From an uncultured bacterium (GTDB lineage Bacteria; Verrucomicrobiota; Lentisphaeria; Victivallales; UBA1829), in assembly GCA_949297765.1 (NCBI GenBank), contig CASFTV010000002.1:62001-126000 (forward strand): a stretch of DNA of 64,000 nucleotides. The letters are read 5' to 3'. Below the pieces are notes generated by a model that was not told the origin of the DNA, searched no databases, and worked only from the letters and a program-made list of their open reading frames with translations. Below are positions 26,640 to 34,054 of this stretch, in pieces. Made by a program: the position numbers and the translations under genes. Within the stretch, counting starts at the first letter, position 1. Each line of letters starts with the position of its first letter.

Positions 26640-26927
26640 ATGTCCGTTGAAAGCGCACGCGCATTTTGCATGAGACTGATGGCCGATGATGAATTCCGGG
26701 CCGGCCTTGGAAAAGCCGCATCGCCGGAGGCAATCGCCGAAATCATGAAAAAGGAAAATTACGAGTTCTCGCAGCACGATCTCCTGAAAATCGTCTCCGA
26801 ACTGACCGGAAAGAAGATGACCGCGGAGGAGCTGGAAAAAGAGGTGGTCGGCTTCTATCGGGACGAGGTCGCGGCGGATAATCCCGCGGCGGTCGAAAAT
26901 GTGACCAGCTGGTTCCGGAGCCTCTGA
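26640..26927 (+). CDS. Nif11-domain small protein (Nif11-like leader peptide family)
   Basis: 95 aa. The first 55 residues match the Nif11/NHLP leader pattern: MSVESARAFCMRLMADDEFR, then EIMKKENYEFSQHDLLKIV. In other bacteria this domain serves as leader for ribosomally made, modified peptides or occurs alone near nitrogenase genes. Here there is no Gly-Gly or Gly-Ala cleavage site and no Cys/Ser/Thr-rich core; the tail is acidic and helical (TAEELEKEVVGFYRDEV). No modifying enzyme or peptidase-transporter is nearby, so a free-standing Nif11 protein is more likely than a peptide precursor. The start at 26640 follows GGGAG by 9 bases. A CoA-transferase follows after 7 bp, strongly implying a shared transcript. 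Confidence 0.8.
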   Translation: MSVESARAFCMRLMADDEFRAGLGKAASPEAIAEIMKKENYEFSQHDLLKIVSELTGKKMTAEELEKEVVGFYRDEVAADNPAAVENVTSWFRSL

Positions 26928-26934
26928 TTCCGCC

Positions 26935-28269
26935 ATGAGAAAAGTTCCAAAGGTCGTATCCCCCGACGAGGCGGTCAGCGTCATCAAGTCCGGCGATTCC
27001 CTCTACCTGAGCGGTTTCGCCAATTCGCCGGAACTCCTCGTGGAGGCGCTCTGCCGCCGCGGCGACGCAGGCGAACTGAAAGATGTCCGCATCATCCAGC
27101 TCATGACCTTCGGAAAGGCACCCTATACCGAGGAACGCTACGCCGGAATCTTCATCCCGAACGCGTTCTTCGCCGGAGCCAACAACCGCCAGAGCATCCG
27201 CGAGGGAATCAGCGACTATCTGCCGGTCGGGCTCAGCGATACCCAGCAGCTCTACCGCTCCGGTGTCTTCCGCTGCGACGTGGCTCTGATTAAAGTCACA
27301 AAGCCCGATCAGCACGGCTATGTGTCGCTCGGCGTTTCGGTCGACATCACGCTTGCCGCGGTCGAAAATGCGAAAATCGTAATCGCCGTCGTGGACGAGA
27401 AAGCTCCGCGGACCCTCGGCGATTCCCTGATCCCCTACAGCCGCATCGACTACGCTGTCATGGACAACCATCCGCTCATGGAGATCATCAATCCGCCGCC
27501 GACCGAACTGGATATCGCCATCGGCCGCAACTGCGCTTCGCTGATCGACAACGGAGCCTGTCTGCAGATGGGCATCGGATCCATCCCGAACGCAATTCTC
27601 TCCGCTCTCAAGGACCACGCCGATCTCGGAATCCATACCGAAATGTTTTCCGACAACGTGATCCCGCTTGTCGAAGAGGGCATCATCAACGGCGCATGCA
27701 AGCAGATCGACCGGGGAAAACTGGTCACCAGTTTCATGATGGGCTCCCAGCGCTTCTACGATTTCATCGACAACAATCCGCTCGTCCTCATGAAGGATAT
27801 CGGATATACGAACGATCCGTTCATCATCGCGCAGAATGACAATGTCGTCGCGATCAACTCCGCGGTGGAAATTGATCTGACCGGACAGGTCTGCGCCGAT
27901 TCGATCGGTCCGTATATGTACTCCGGCGTCGGCGGCCAGCTTGATTTCATCTACGGCGCTTCCCGTTCCAGAGGCGGAAAGGCGATTATCGCCATCGCTT
28001 CCGAGACCGGAAAAGGCGAAAGCAAAATCACGCCGTATCTCAAACAGGGCGCCGGCGTTGTGACGCCCCGCCATCTGGTTCACTATGTGGTCACGGAATA
28101 CGGTATTGTCAATCTTTATGGAAAAACACTCCAGGAGCGTGCCGCGCTGCTGATCAGCATTGCGCATCCCCGTCACAGGGAGGCTCTGGAAAAGGCGGCG
28201 TTCGAACGGTTCGGCGCAGGATTCCTCCGCCGTCAGGCTTCGCTGAAACGGTCTTCTTCTGCGTTCTGA
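26935..28269 (+). CDS. Acetyl-CoA hydrolase/transferase family protein (4-hydroxybutyrate CoA-transferase-like)
   Basis: 444-aa CoA-transferase that moves CoA between acetyl-CoA and a carboxylate, probably 4-hydroxybutyrate or a related short acid. The N-domain includes IKSGDSLYLSGFANSPE. The conserved LQMGIGSIPNAIL and the catalytic Glu in GIHTEMFSDNV are present, followed by the C-terminal SRGGKAIIAIASE and VVTEYGIVNLYGKTLQERA signatures of the AbfT/Cat2 group. It probably takes part in acetate- or butyrate-forming fermentation; the iron alcohol dehydrogenase at 45844 could be a partner but is not linked. It shares the promoter of the Nif11 gene and ends at a strong hairpin. Confidence 0.88.
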   Translation: MRKVPKVVSPDEAVSVIKSGDSLYLSGFANSPELLVEALCRRGDAGELKDVRIIQLMTFGKAPYTEERYAGIFIPNAFFAGANNRQSIREGISDYLPVGLSDTQQLYRSGVFRCDVALIKVTKPDQHGYVSLGVSVDITLAAVENAKIVIAVVDEKAPRTLGDSLIPYSRIDYAVMDNHPLMEIINPPPTELDIAIGRNCASLIDNGACLQMGIGSIPNAILSALKDHADLGIHTEMFSDNVIPLVEEGIINGACKQIDRGKLVTSFMMGSQRFYDFIDNNPLVLMKDIGYTNDPFIIAQNDNVVAINSAVEIDLTGQVCADSIGPYMYSGVGGQLDFIYGASRSRGGKAIIAIASETGKGESKITPYLKQGAGVVTPRHLVHYVVTEYGIVNLYGKTLQERAALLISIAHPRHREALEKAAFERFGAGFLRRQASLKRSSSAF

Positions 28270-28297
28270 ACCGTTTTTCCCGCATTGAGGGCATAAA

Positions 28298-28332
28298 AAA
28301 ACCGTCCGGCGGCATTCGCTCCGGACGGTTTT
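28298..28332. terminator. Bidirectional rho-independent terminator
   Basis: Arms AAAACCGTCCGG (28298-28309) and CCGGACGGTTTT (28321-28332), flanked by A-tract and T-rich sequence. It sits between the convergent CoA-transferase and isomerase genes and would serve both strands. Confidence 0.85.
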
Positions 28333-28347
28333 CTGCTGTTTCCGGGA

Positions 28348-29232
28348 TCAGAGGGATTTCCGGATGTCGGTCACCAGAGCCATGAGGCGCTTTCCGTACT
28401 CGATATAGTTCTCGTAGGAAAGACGTTCATTGACGTTGGCGTCCGGATCGTGGAAAACCTTGTTCATGTGCGGTTCGATGGAGATGCCTCCGTCGTATCC
28501 GCGGGAGAACGCATCGGTTAGGATGCGGCGCACGTCGCCGTCGCCTTCTCCGCCGAAGGTGAACTTCATGGTTCCGTCCTCCAGGATTCTGCCGTCCTTG
28601 ATGTGGATGTAGATGACAAAGTCCCGGACCTTGCTGTAAAACTCCCAGGAACTCTGCTTTTTCAGGGGAGTTTTGCTGTAGTCGTCGTTGAAGACGGGAT
28701 TTCCCGTGTCGAAGACCAGCCGGAAGGACGGCGAGGAGGCAAGACGGTCGCAGAGACGCAGCGTATGCTCATAGGAGAGTCCGCCCCAGTTCATGCAGTT
28801 CTCGTGGACGCAGACCACGCCCGCGTCCTCCGCCATCCGGACGATGGTCTGAAGGCGTTTCACCACCTCTTCTTCCAGTTCCCAGGCTTTGGGTTTCAGC
28901 TCCTGGGGAACGGCGAAGCTCATGATCCGGATGAGTTTTGTTCCGAGCTTCTGCATGCGGGGGAGGGCGGTGCGGAGTTCCGCATAGGACTTTTCCGGTG
29001 ACTCGGTGATCGGATTGGCCCAGTTCGCAACCGCACTGCCGTAACAGTTGATGGAAACGCCCGCTTCGGAAAGTTTCTCCTGAAGCGTTTCAAACTCCGC
29101 ATCGGAGATGGTCCCGAGATTTTTCCCGAAAAGGGAACGGGCTTCGATGTTGCTCCATCCGAGTTCTTTTGTCGCCTTGATCTGGAGATCAAGAGACGGG
29201 GATGCCTCGTCGGCAAAACCGGTGAAATACAT
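28348..29232 (-). CDS. Sugar phosphate isomerase/epimerase family protein (TIM barrel)
   Basis: 294-aa xylose isomerase-like TIM barrel (AP endonuclease 2 superfamily). It begins YFTGFADEASPSLDLQIKA and shows VCVHENCMNWGG, LVFDTGNPVF, YIHIKDG and ISIEPHM segments, which in the family supply the Glu/His/Asp metal ligands. Likely role is keto-aldose isomerisation or epimerisation of a sugar acid or polyol. Its start overlaps the stop of the upstream isomerase by one base (TAATG), so the two are cotranslated and may perform successive steps. Confidence 0.85.
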   Translation of the reverse strand: MYFTGFADEASPSLDLQIKATKELGWSNIEARSLFGKNLGTISDAEFETLQEKLSEAGVSINCYGSAVANWANPITESPEKSYAELRTALPRMQKLGTKLIRIMSFAVPQELKPKAWELEEEVVKRLQTIVRMAEDAGVVCVHENCMNWGGLSYEHTLRLCDRLASSPSFRLVFDTGNPVFNDDYSKTPLKKQSSWEFYSKVRDFVIYIHIKDGRILEDGTMKFTFGGEGDGDVRRILTDAFSRGYDGGISIEPHMNKVFHDPDANVNERLSYENYIEYGKRLMALVTDIRKSL

Positions 29233-29999
29233 TAGAACAGCTCCGATTTGATGTAATCATAGCTCATCTTGAGAGAGTCGAACGGGCTTGCCGGGCAGAC
29301 ATCCTGCTCGACAATGTACCAGAGACAGCCGGATTCATCGGCCGCCTTGACAATCTCCTTCCATTCGAGATTGCCGTTGCCGATTTCGGTCATCATCGGT
29401 TTGTCTCCGATGTAGGCGGTGTCCTTCATGTGGAGCAGCGGAAGACGGCCCGCCAGTTTCCGGCACCAGGTGACCGGATTGGCTCCGCCGAGCTGAACCC
29501 AGTGCGTATCCGGCTCGCCTTTGAGATTGTCGGCGCAGGAGGCGGAGTAGAGAATGTCGAGCGCGGTCCTGCCATTGTATTTGGCAAATTCAATGTTGTG
29601 GTTGTGATAGCAGAGCGTGATTCCCGCTTCCCGGAGTTTCGCTCCGAGGGTGTCCAGGCGCTTTGCAAGAGCCACCCACGCCTCTTCGCTGTCCGGCCGG
29701 GTGTGCGGCCACGGATAGGCAACATAAGGACATTTCACCGTATGAAGTTTGTCGATCAGGGCGTCGGTTTTTGTGAAGAGATCTTCGCCTCCGTCATGCG
29801 ATGCGCAGCAGACAAGGCCTTCCCCGTCCAGCATTGCGGCCAGTTCCTTCGGATCAATCGGTCCGAGAGCGGAAATCTGGACGGCATCATAACCGATCTT
29901 CTTGACCTTTTTCAGGGTCTCCGCAATATCCTTCGGGGTTTGGGTGTACTCGTGACAGGTGTAAAGCTGGGCGGCAAGGTTCTTCTGTGAAATCTTCAT
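29232..29999 (-). CDS. Sugar phosphate isomerase/epimerase family protein (TIM barrel)
   Basis: 255-aa TIM-barrel isomerase. It starts MKISQKNLAAQLYTCHEYTQ and has CYHNHNIEFAKY (metal-ligand region), DTHWVQLGGANP, PLLHMKDTAY and IVEQDVC, matching the IolE/hydroxypyruvate-isomerase-like group common in PVC sugar loci. A clear AAGGAG precedes the ATG. It is the first gene of a two-gene unit with the isomerase at 28348. The Gfo/Idh/MocA oxidoreductase at 31142 is a frequent partner of this family in inositol or keto-sugar pathways, suggesting a shared substrate. Confidence 0.86.
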   Translation of the reverse strand: MKISQKNLAAQLYTCHEYTQTPKDIAETLKKVKKIGYDAVQISALGPIDPKELAAMLDGEGLVCCASHDGGEDLFTKTDALIDKLHTVKCPYVAYPWPHTRPDSEEAWVALAKRLDTLGAKLREAGITLCYHNHNIEFAKYNGRTALDILYSASCADNLKGEPDTHWVQLGGANPVTWCRKLAGRLPLLHMKDTAYIGDKPMMTEIGNGNLEWKEIVKAADESGCLWYIVEQDVCPASPFDSLKMSYDYIKSELF

Positions 30000-30036
30000 C
30001 TCCGGTCTCCTTGTTTGATTTGGTTCTGGAGTTGGA

Positions 30037-30067
30037 ATAATATTTTCCGGATTCCTTCAAAATTCAA
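30037..30067 (-). promoter_or_regulatory. Possible promoter of the isomerase pair
   Basis: On the minus strand, TTGAAT (30067-30062) and TATTAT (30042-30037) with a long 19-bp spacer; AATATT gives 17 bp. No other signal was seen in the 126-bp gap. Confidence 0.35.
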
Positions 30068-30125
30068 ACAGAAAGAGGAAAAAGAGAGAATTTTTCTTGT
30101 CCTCTTGTCTCTTTTTCACAGGATG

Positions 30126-31049
30126 TCAGACGGCCGGCGGGAGGCGGGGAGGGGTCCTTCCCTTTCCGGATTCCCCGGTGGAAAAGTGGCGGCGGTAGGA
30201 GTCCGGAGAAAATCCGGTCTTCAGCTTGAATCGCCGGCTGAAATGGTAGACGTCCCGGTAGCCGAACTGATCCGCGATCTTCCGGATGGAGACATCCCTG
30301 GAGAGCAGCTGCTCGGCCGCGGAACGGAGTTTGAACTCCTCCACATAGGTCTTCGGAAGCAGCCCGGTATAGTCCAGAAACCGTCTCCGCAGAGCTTCGT
30401 CGGAAAGGGAGGCCAGCTCCGCCAGTTCCGACACGGTCCACCAGTGGCGCGGATCGCTGTGGATCATGCGGATCAGCTCCTCCATCCGGTTGCTCTGCGA
30501 CATCTCCCGCCGGCGGAAATAGAGTTCCGCAAGCAGATTCTGCAGCTGCATGTTCGCCCGGATCTGCGCATCTCTTCCGGGGTCCGAGGCAAGATCGGCA
30601 ATCGGCGGAATCCGGCGGACCGTCCCGAGCTCGTAGACTCCGGAAACCAGAATCCCGGAATCCGCCAGCCTGTCCGCAACGGGACCGCAGAAACGGATCG
30701 CGTCCTCCACATACGGCAGATCGGCGCTCCCTCCGTAGCGGTTGAGCGTCCCCGGCGTGATGAGAATCAGGGAACCCGGTTCCACGTTCCGTTTCCCCTG
30801 TCCTTCAATCCAGACCGTCCCTCCGCCGTCGTAAAGATGCGAGAGAGAGTAAAACTCGAATTTCCGTTCGGGACAGTTCTCAAAGCCTCCCACCGATGCG
30901 CGCAGTCCGAGGGTGGTGTTGATGATCCACAATCCGTATCTCTTCTGAAATTCCGGCATCCGGGCGATCAGATGATGAATGACCGGTCTTCCGGAGGTCC
31001 GGGGGTCGTCAATCAGGATTTTGCTATTGCTCATACGTTTTTTATCCAT
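30126..31049 (-). CDS. AraC-family transcriptional regulator
   Basis: 307-aa regulator. Residues about 30-150 form a cupin-like sensor domain (GGTVWIEGQGKRNVEPGSLILI). The C-terminal 100 residues carry the AraC double helix-turn-helix (LAELASLSDEALRRRFLDYTG; IADQFGYRDVYHFSRRFKLKTG). The ATG at 31049 is preferred because the frame upstream is Phe/Ser-rich noise inside the divergent promoter; ATG 31034 is an alternative and neither has a strong Shine-Dalgarno. It is divergent from the Gfo/Idh/MocA gene at 31142 and adjacent to two isomerases, its likely targets. Confidence 0.87.
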   Translation of the reverse strand: MDKKRMSNSKILIDDPRTSGRPVIHHLIARMPEFQKRYGLWIINTTLGLRASVGGFENCPERKFEFYSLSHLYDGGGTVWIEGQGKRNVEPGSLILITPGTLNRYGGSADLPYVEDAIRFCGPVADRLADSGILVSGVYELGTVRRIPPIADLASDPGRDAQIRANMQLQNLLAELYFRRREMSQSNRMEELIRMIHSDPRHWWTVSELAELASLSDEALRRRFLDYTGLLPKTYVEEFKLRSAAEQLLSRDVSIRKIADQFGYRDVYHFSRRFKLKTGFSPDSYRRHFSTGESGKGRTPPRLPPAV

Positions 31050-31073
31050 TCCAAAATTTCTTTTCCTGTGTAT

Positions 31074-31103
31074 AATATAGAACAGAAAGAACTTTGATGT
31101 CAA
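31074..31103 (-). promoter_or_regulatory. Predicted promoter of the AraC regulator
   Basis: On the minus strand, consensus TTGACA (31103-31098), 18-bp spacer, TATATT (31079-31074). The same segment read on the plus strand holds TATAATATAG (31071-31080), a possible -10 for the divergent oxidoreductase, so the two promoters overlap. Confidence 0.6.
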
Positions 31104-31141
31104 GGTTTTTTTTGAAAAAAAATAAAAAAAGGAACAGAAAA

Positions 31142-32278
31142 ATGGACGGGAAGAAAATCGGAGTTGCCGTGATCGGCAACGGAAGCCGGGCGAAAAATGT
31201 GGTTGCAAATCTGCTGCGGGATTCCGGAAGAATGGTCGAGATCATATCGGTTTACGATCCCGATCCCGCGGTGACGGAAGACGCTCTGGCCGCCTGGAAG
31301 GCTCCCGGGGCGAAACGATGCGGAAACTGTCACGAGGCGGTCAATACGCCCGGGGTGGAGTGGGTGATGGTCTTCTCTCCGAACGTCTATCACAAGGAGG
31401 GGATTCTCGAAGGGTTCGCGGCAGGAAAACATGTGTTTTCGGAAAAACCGCTCGCAACCTCCGTCGCCGACTGCCGCGAGATTTATGAGGCTCACCGGAA
31501 AAGCGGACTCTTCTTCGCTACCGGATTCGTCCTCCGCTATGCTCCGATCTACCGCCGGGTCCGCGAAATCCTGGATTCCGGAATTCTGGGCACCGTCATC
31601 GCGATCGAAGGAAATGAGAACATCCGTCCGGAACACGGGGGGTACATCATGTGCAACTGGCGGCGGCACTCCTCCGAAGCGGGACCCCACATCCTTGAAA
31701 AGTGCTGTCACGATCTGGATTTGATTCTCTGGTTCGCCGGTTCCCTTCCATCGCGGGTCGCCTCGTTCGGCGGACGCTCGTTCTTCCGCGCCTCCAACGG
31801 TTTCCTGATGGAAAAATACGGGAAAAACACCTTCTGCACCTGGCCCGATCCCCATGCGATCGCGACCCCTTTCCACGAGGATACCGATCTGATGGACAAC
31901 TCCGTCTCCATCGCGGAATTCCGCAACGGAATCCGCCTGACCTTCTTTGCGACAATGAGCAATGCCATGCCGGAACGCCGCCTCTATTTCTCCTGTTCGG
32001 AGGGGACAATGTCTGTGGAACTCTACTCCCGGCGCATCCGCTACGCCCGTCTCGGCAGCGATGAAACGGTCGAAGTCTCCTTCGACGGCGACGGCCACGG
32101 CGGCGGCGACTCCCGGATCATGAAGGAACTCTATCAGACCATGTCCGAAGGCGTCCCTCCGAAGTGCAGCGGAAGCGAGGGCCTTGAAAGCGCGGTCTTC
32201 GCACTCGCCTTCGACAAAGCCGCCCGCGAAGGCTGCGTGGTCGATCTGGAGACGGTCTGGAAAGAACTCGGCCGCTGA
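31142..32278 (+). CDS. Gfo/Idh/MocA-family oxidoreductase
   Basis: 378-aa NAD(P)-dependent dehydrogenase-like protein. The Rossmann motif is VAVIGNGSRAKNV, with HVFSEKPLATSV carrying the conserved Lys. The C-domain contains HILEKCCHDLDLILWF, holding the catalytic His/Asp helix, and a long insertion typical of the PVC-type group that acts on sugars or cyclitols. The start at 31142 (MDGKKIGV) follows AAAGGA; the frame reaches 31094 but that stretch is poly-Lys noise. It is divergent from an AraC regulator and near two isomerases, so the four genes may form a small catabolic module. Confidence 0.88.
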   Translation: MDGKKIGVAVIGNGSRAKNVVANLLRDSGRMVEIISVYDPDPAVTEDALAAWKAPGAKRCGNCHEAVNTPGVEWVMVFSPNVYHKEGILEGFAAGKHVFSEKPLATSVADCREIYEAHRKSGLFFATGFVLRYAPIYRRVREILDSGILGTVIAIEGNENIRPEHGGYIMCNWRRHSSEAGPHILEKCCHDLDLILWFAGSLPSRVASFGGRSFFRASNGFLMEKYGKNTFCTWPDPHAIATPFHEDTDLMDNSVSIAEFRNGIRLTFFATMSNAMPERRLYFSCSEGTMSVELYSRRIRYARLGSDETVEVSFDGDGHGGGDSRIMKELYQTMSEGVPPKCSGSEGLESAVFALAFDKAAREGCVVDLETVWKELGR

Positions 32279-32310
32279 TCTTCCCCTCTCTCTTTTTTCT
32301 CCGCATCCTC

Positions 32311-32338
32311 TTGATTTTTCCCCGTCCGCGGATATACT
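32311..32338 (+). promoter_or_regulatory. Predicted promoter of the corrinoid adenosyltransferase gene
   Basis: TTGATT (32311-32316), 16-bp spacer, TATACT (32333-32338). The -10 is enclosed by a 10-bp inverted repeat. Confidence 0.5.
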
Positions 32339-32353
32339 ATCTTCCGCGGACGG
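32322..32353. repeat. Inverted repeat bracketing the cobO -10 box
   Basis: CCGTCCGCGG (32322-32331) and CCGCGGACGG (32344-32353) are perfect reverse complements separated by 12 bases that contain the TATACT box. It has no T-tract, so it is more likely an operator or a transcript-end hairpin of the preceding gene than a full terminator. Confidence 0.5.
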
Positions 32354-32403
32354 AGGGATGCCGTTCTCCCGGTTCCCCGTCCCCGCTGAAGGAGGTGCGG
32401 ATC

Positions 32404-32937
32404 ATGCTGGAGGATCATCAGAAATCGGCCGGACTGCTGCTGAACATCACCGGCAATGGAAAAGGAAAGTCAACCGGTGCTTTCGGCATCACGATCCGCG
32501 CTCTCGGATGGGGCTGGAAGGTCCTGTTCCTGCAGTTTGTCAAGGGAGGCCGCGAAACAGGGGAAATGCGGTTTTTCTCCCGTCTTTCCGATCCCGGTCT
32601 GGAATTCGATCAGCTCGGCGCGGGCGCTTCCTGGGAGCCGGGCGATCATGCCGCGCTGGCGCGGAAAGGATGGCTCCGCGCAAAAGAGGCTCTCCGTTCC
32701 CCGCAATGGAATCTCGCGGTCTTCGACGAACTCAATATCGCGCTGCATTACAACTGGATTCCGCTGGAGGAGGTGCTGGAAGCTCTCCGCACGCGCCGTC
32801 CGGATCTAAATGTGGTGATTACCGGCCGCCATGCGCCTGCGCCGCTGCTGGAAATGAGCGACCTCGTTTCGGAGATCAATGAGATCCGTCATCCTTTCCG
32901 GAAGGGGATTCCCGCCGTCCGGGGGCTGGATTACTGA
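32404..32937 (+). CDS. cobO: Cob(I)yrinic acid a,c-diamide adenosyltransferase
   Basis: 177-aa CobA/CobO/BtuR-type enzyme that transfers the adenosyl group of ATP to cob(I)alamin or its precursors. The P-loop is ITGNGKGKSTGAF (residues about 15-27). The family segments FLQFVKGG, AVFDELNIALHYNWI and VVITGRHAPAPLLEMSDLV follow. The start at 32404 has GGAGG 9 bases upstream. No other cobalamin gene is in the window, so this probably supports corrinoid salvage. Its last 62 bases overlap the 3' end of the acyltransferase gene on the other strand. Confidence 0.9.
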   Translation: MLEDHQKSAGLLLNITGNGKGKSTGAFGITIRALGWGWKVLFLQFVKGGRETGEMRFFSRLSDPGLEFDQLGAGASWEPGDHAALARKGWLRAKEALRSPQWNLAVFDELNIALHYNWIPLEEVLEALRTRRPDLNVVITGRHAPAPLLEMSDLVSEINEIRHPFRKGIPAVRGLDY

Positions 32938-33886
32938 CTCCTCCGGGGGTGGGGACGGCATAGTCCGTTTCCTCCGGCCGGTTGATGTCGAGCCAGCGGC
33001 GCGCGGCCCACATCCATTGGACGGGATCCCGCGCAATGAGTTTCTCCAGCGCCGTGGTGCAGAGCTGGGAGATTGCCTGGACATCCGCGTTCCGGTCGCC
33101 GGTCGGGCGGTATTCGATCAGATCGCCGAGAAGGATCTCGAATTCGAAATCTTCGCTGATCCGGCGGGTGATCTCCGGAAGAATCGGAATCCCGGTCTTC
33201 AGGTGAAGCAGCGCCGGACTGATGTGCGTCCGGCAGGGATGCCCGAAAAAGACGGTTCCGATTCCCTCTTCGCGCGACGCATGCTGATCAATCAGCAGAT
33301 GGGCGATTCCCCCCTTCTTGAGCGTCCGGAGCAGCGGCCGGAGCGATCCCCGTTTCTCCACAATGGTGTGCAGCGGACAGCGCCGGTTCGCATTGATAAG
33401 CTCCCCGATCTCCGGATTGTCGAACGAGCGGACCACCGAACACATCGGAAGACCCGACAGTTCCGGAATCGCGGTCCCGTTGATCTCCCAGTTGCCGTAG
33501 TGTGCGGAGACCAGAATCACGTTGCCGTGCTCCGCTCCTTTCGAAAAAAGACGTTCAACGCTTCTTTCCGGACCGGAAATGCGGATCTTCCGCGGATCGT
33601 AATGCTGATCCTGCGTGACGATTTCCACAAACAGGCGGCTGTATTCCCGCAGCACTTTCCGGGAGTATCCGGCGGCCTCCTTCCGGCTGTGCGCCACGCC
33701 CGCGTGAAGAAGATGCGAGATCGTCCGGCTGCGGTGGCGCGCATCCAGCCAGTAGAAGATCAGAAACACCGCGTGCGCAATCCGGAACGCCGCACGGAGC
33801 GGAAGACGGCGGAACAGATCGTAAAAAAAACGGAACAGCGCATATTCAATCCGTCTCCGCCAGAACGGAATCTCTTTCTTTGCCAT
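32876..33886 (-). CDS. LpxL/HtrB-type lipid A acyltransferase
   Basis: 336-aa membrane-associated acyltransferase of the lauroyl/myristoyl transferase family that adds secondary acyl chains to lipid A. One N-terminal hydrophobic region (AAFRIAHAVFLIFYWLD) is followed by the catalytic HX4E motif in SAHYGNWE and the LLIDQHASREEGIGTVFFGHP and PVQWMWAARRW segments typical of the family. The C-terminal 25 residues are low-complexity (Pro/Gly/Ser) and encoded in DNA overlapping cobO. Together with LptD it supports an LPS-bearing outer membrane. Which LpxL/M position it acylates cannot be told. Confidence 0.88.
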   Translation of the reverse strand: MAKKEIPFWRRRIEYALFRFFYDLFRRLPLRAAFRIAHAVFLIFYWLDARHRSRTISHLLHAGVAHSRKEAAGYSRKVLREYSRLFVEIVTQDQHYDPRKIRISGPERSVERLFSKGAEHGNVILVSAHYGNWEINGTAIPELSGLPMCSVVRSFDNPEIGELINANRRCPLHTIVEKRGSLRPLLRTLKKGGIAHLLIDQHASREEGIGTVFFGHPCRTHISPALLHLKTGIPILPEITRRISEDFEFEILLGDLIEYRPTGDRNADVQAISQLCTTALEKLIARDPVQWMWAARRWLDINRPEETDYAVPTPGGVSNPAPGRRESPSGKDDGSH

Positions 33887-33979
33887 ACGCTCTCCTGCCG
33901 TCTTTCCGAATTGTGAAACCGATAACCGGAAAAGCTACCATAAAATACGGGAAAGTCAAGTTTTTTTCCTCTCAGTTCA

Positions 33980-34007
33980 TTGATTTTTAACAGTTTCGCT
34001 GTAATAG
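33980..34007 (+). promoter_or_regulatory. Predicted promoter of nadE
   Basis: TTGATT (33980-33985), 16-bp spacer, TAATAG (34002-34007), 48 bases before the ATG at 34055. The same gap carries a minus-strand TTGACT that may serve the acyltransferase gene. Confidence 0.45.
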
Positions 34008-34054
34008 TACCTCAAAATGATGAATGAAAACAATCAATTTGCGAGGGTGCTGCA

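Noticed and set aside
26640-26927. Nif11 protein as a modified-peptide precursor
   Set aside because: No Gly-Gly or Gly-Ala cleavage motif, no Cys/Ser/Thr core and no modifying enzyme or peptidase-transporter nearby.
32279-32403. Possible cobalamin riboswitch before cobO
   Set aside because: The gap is only 125 bp and shows no B12-box-like sequence; it contains a promoter and an inverted repeat instead.
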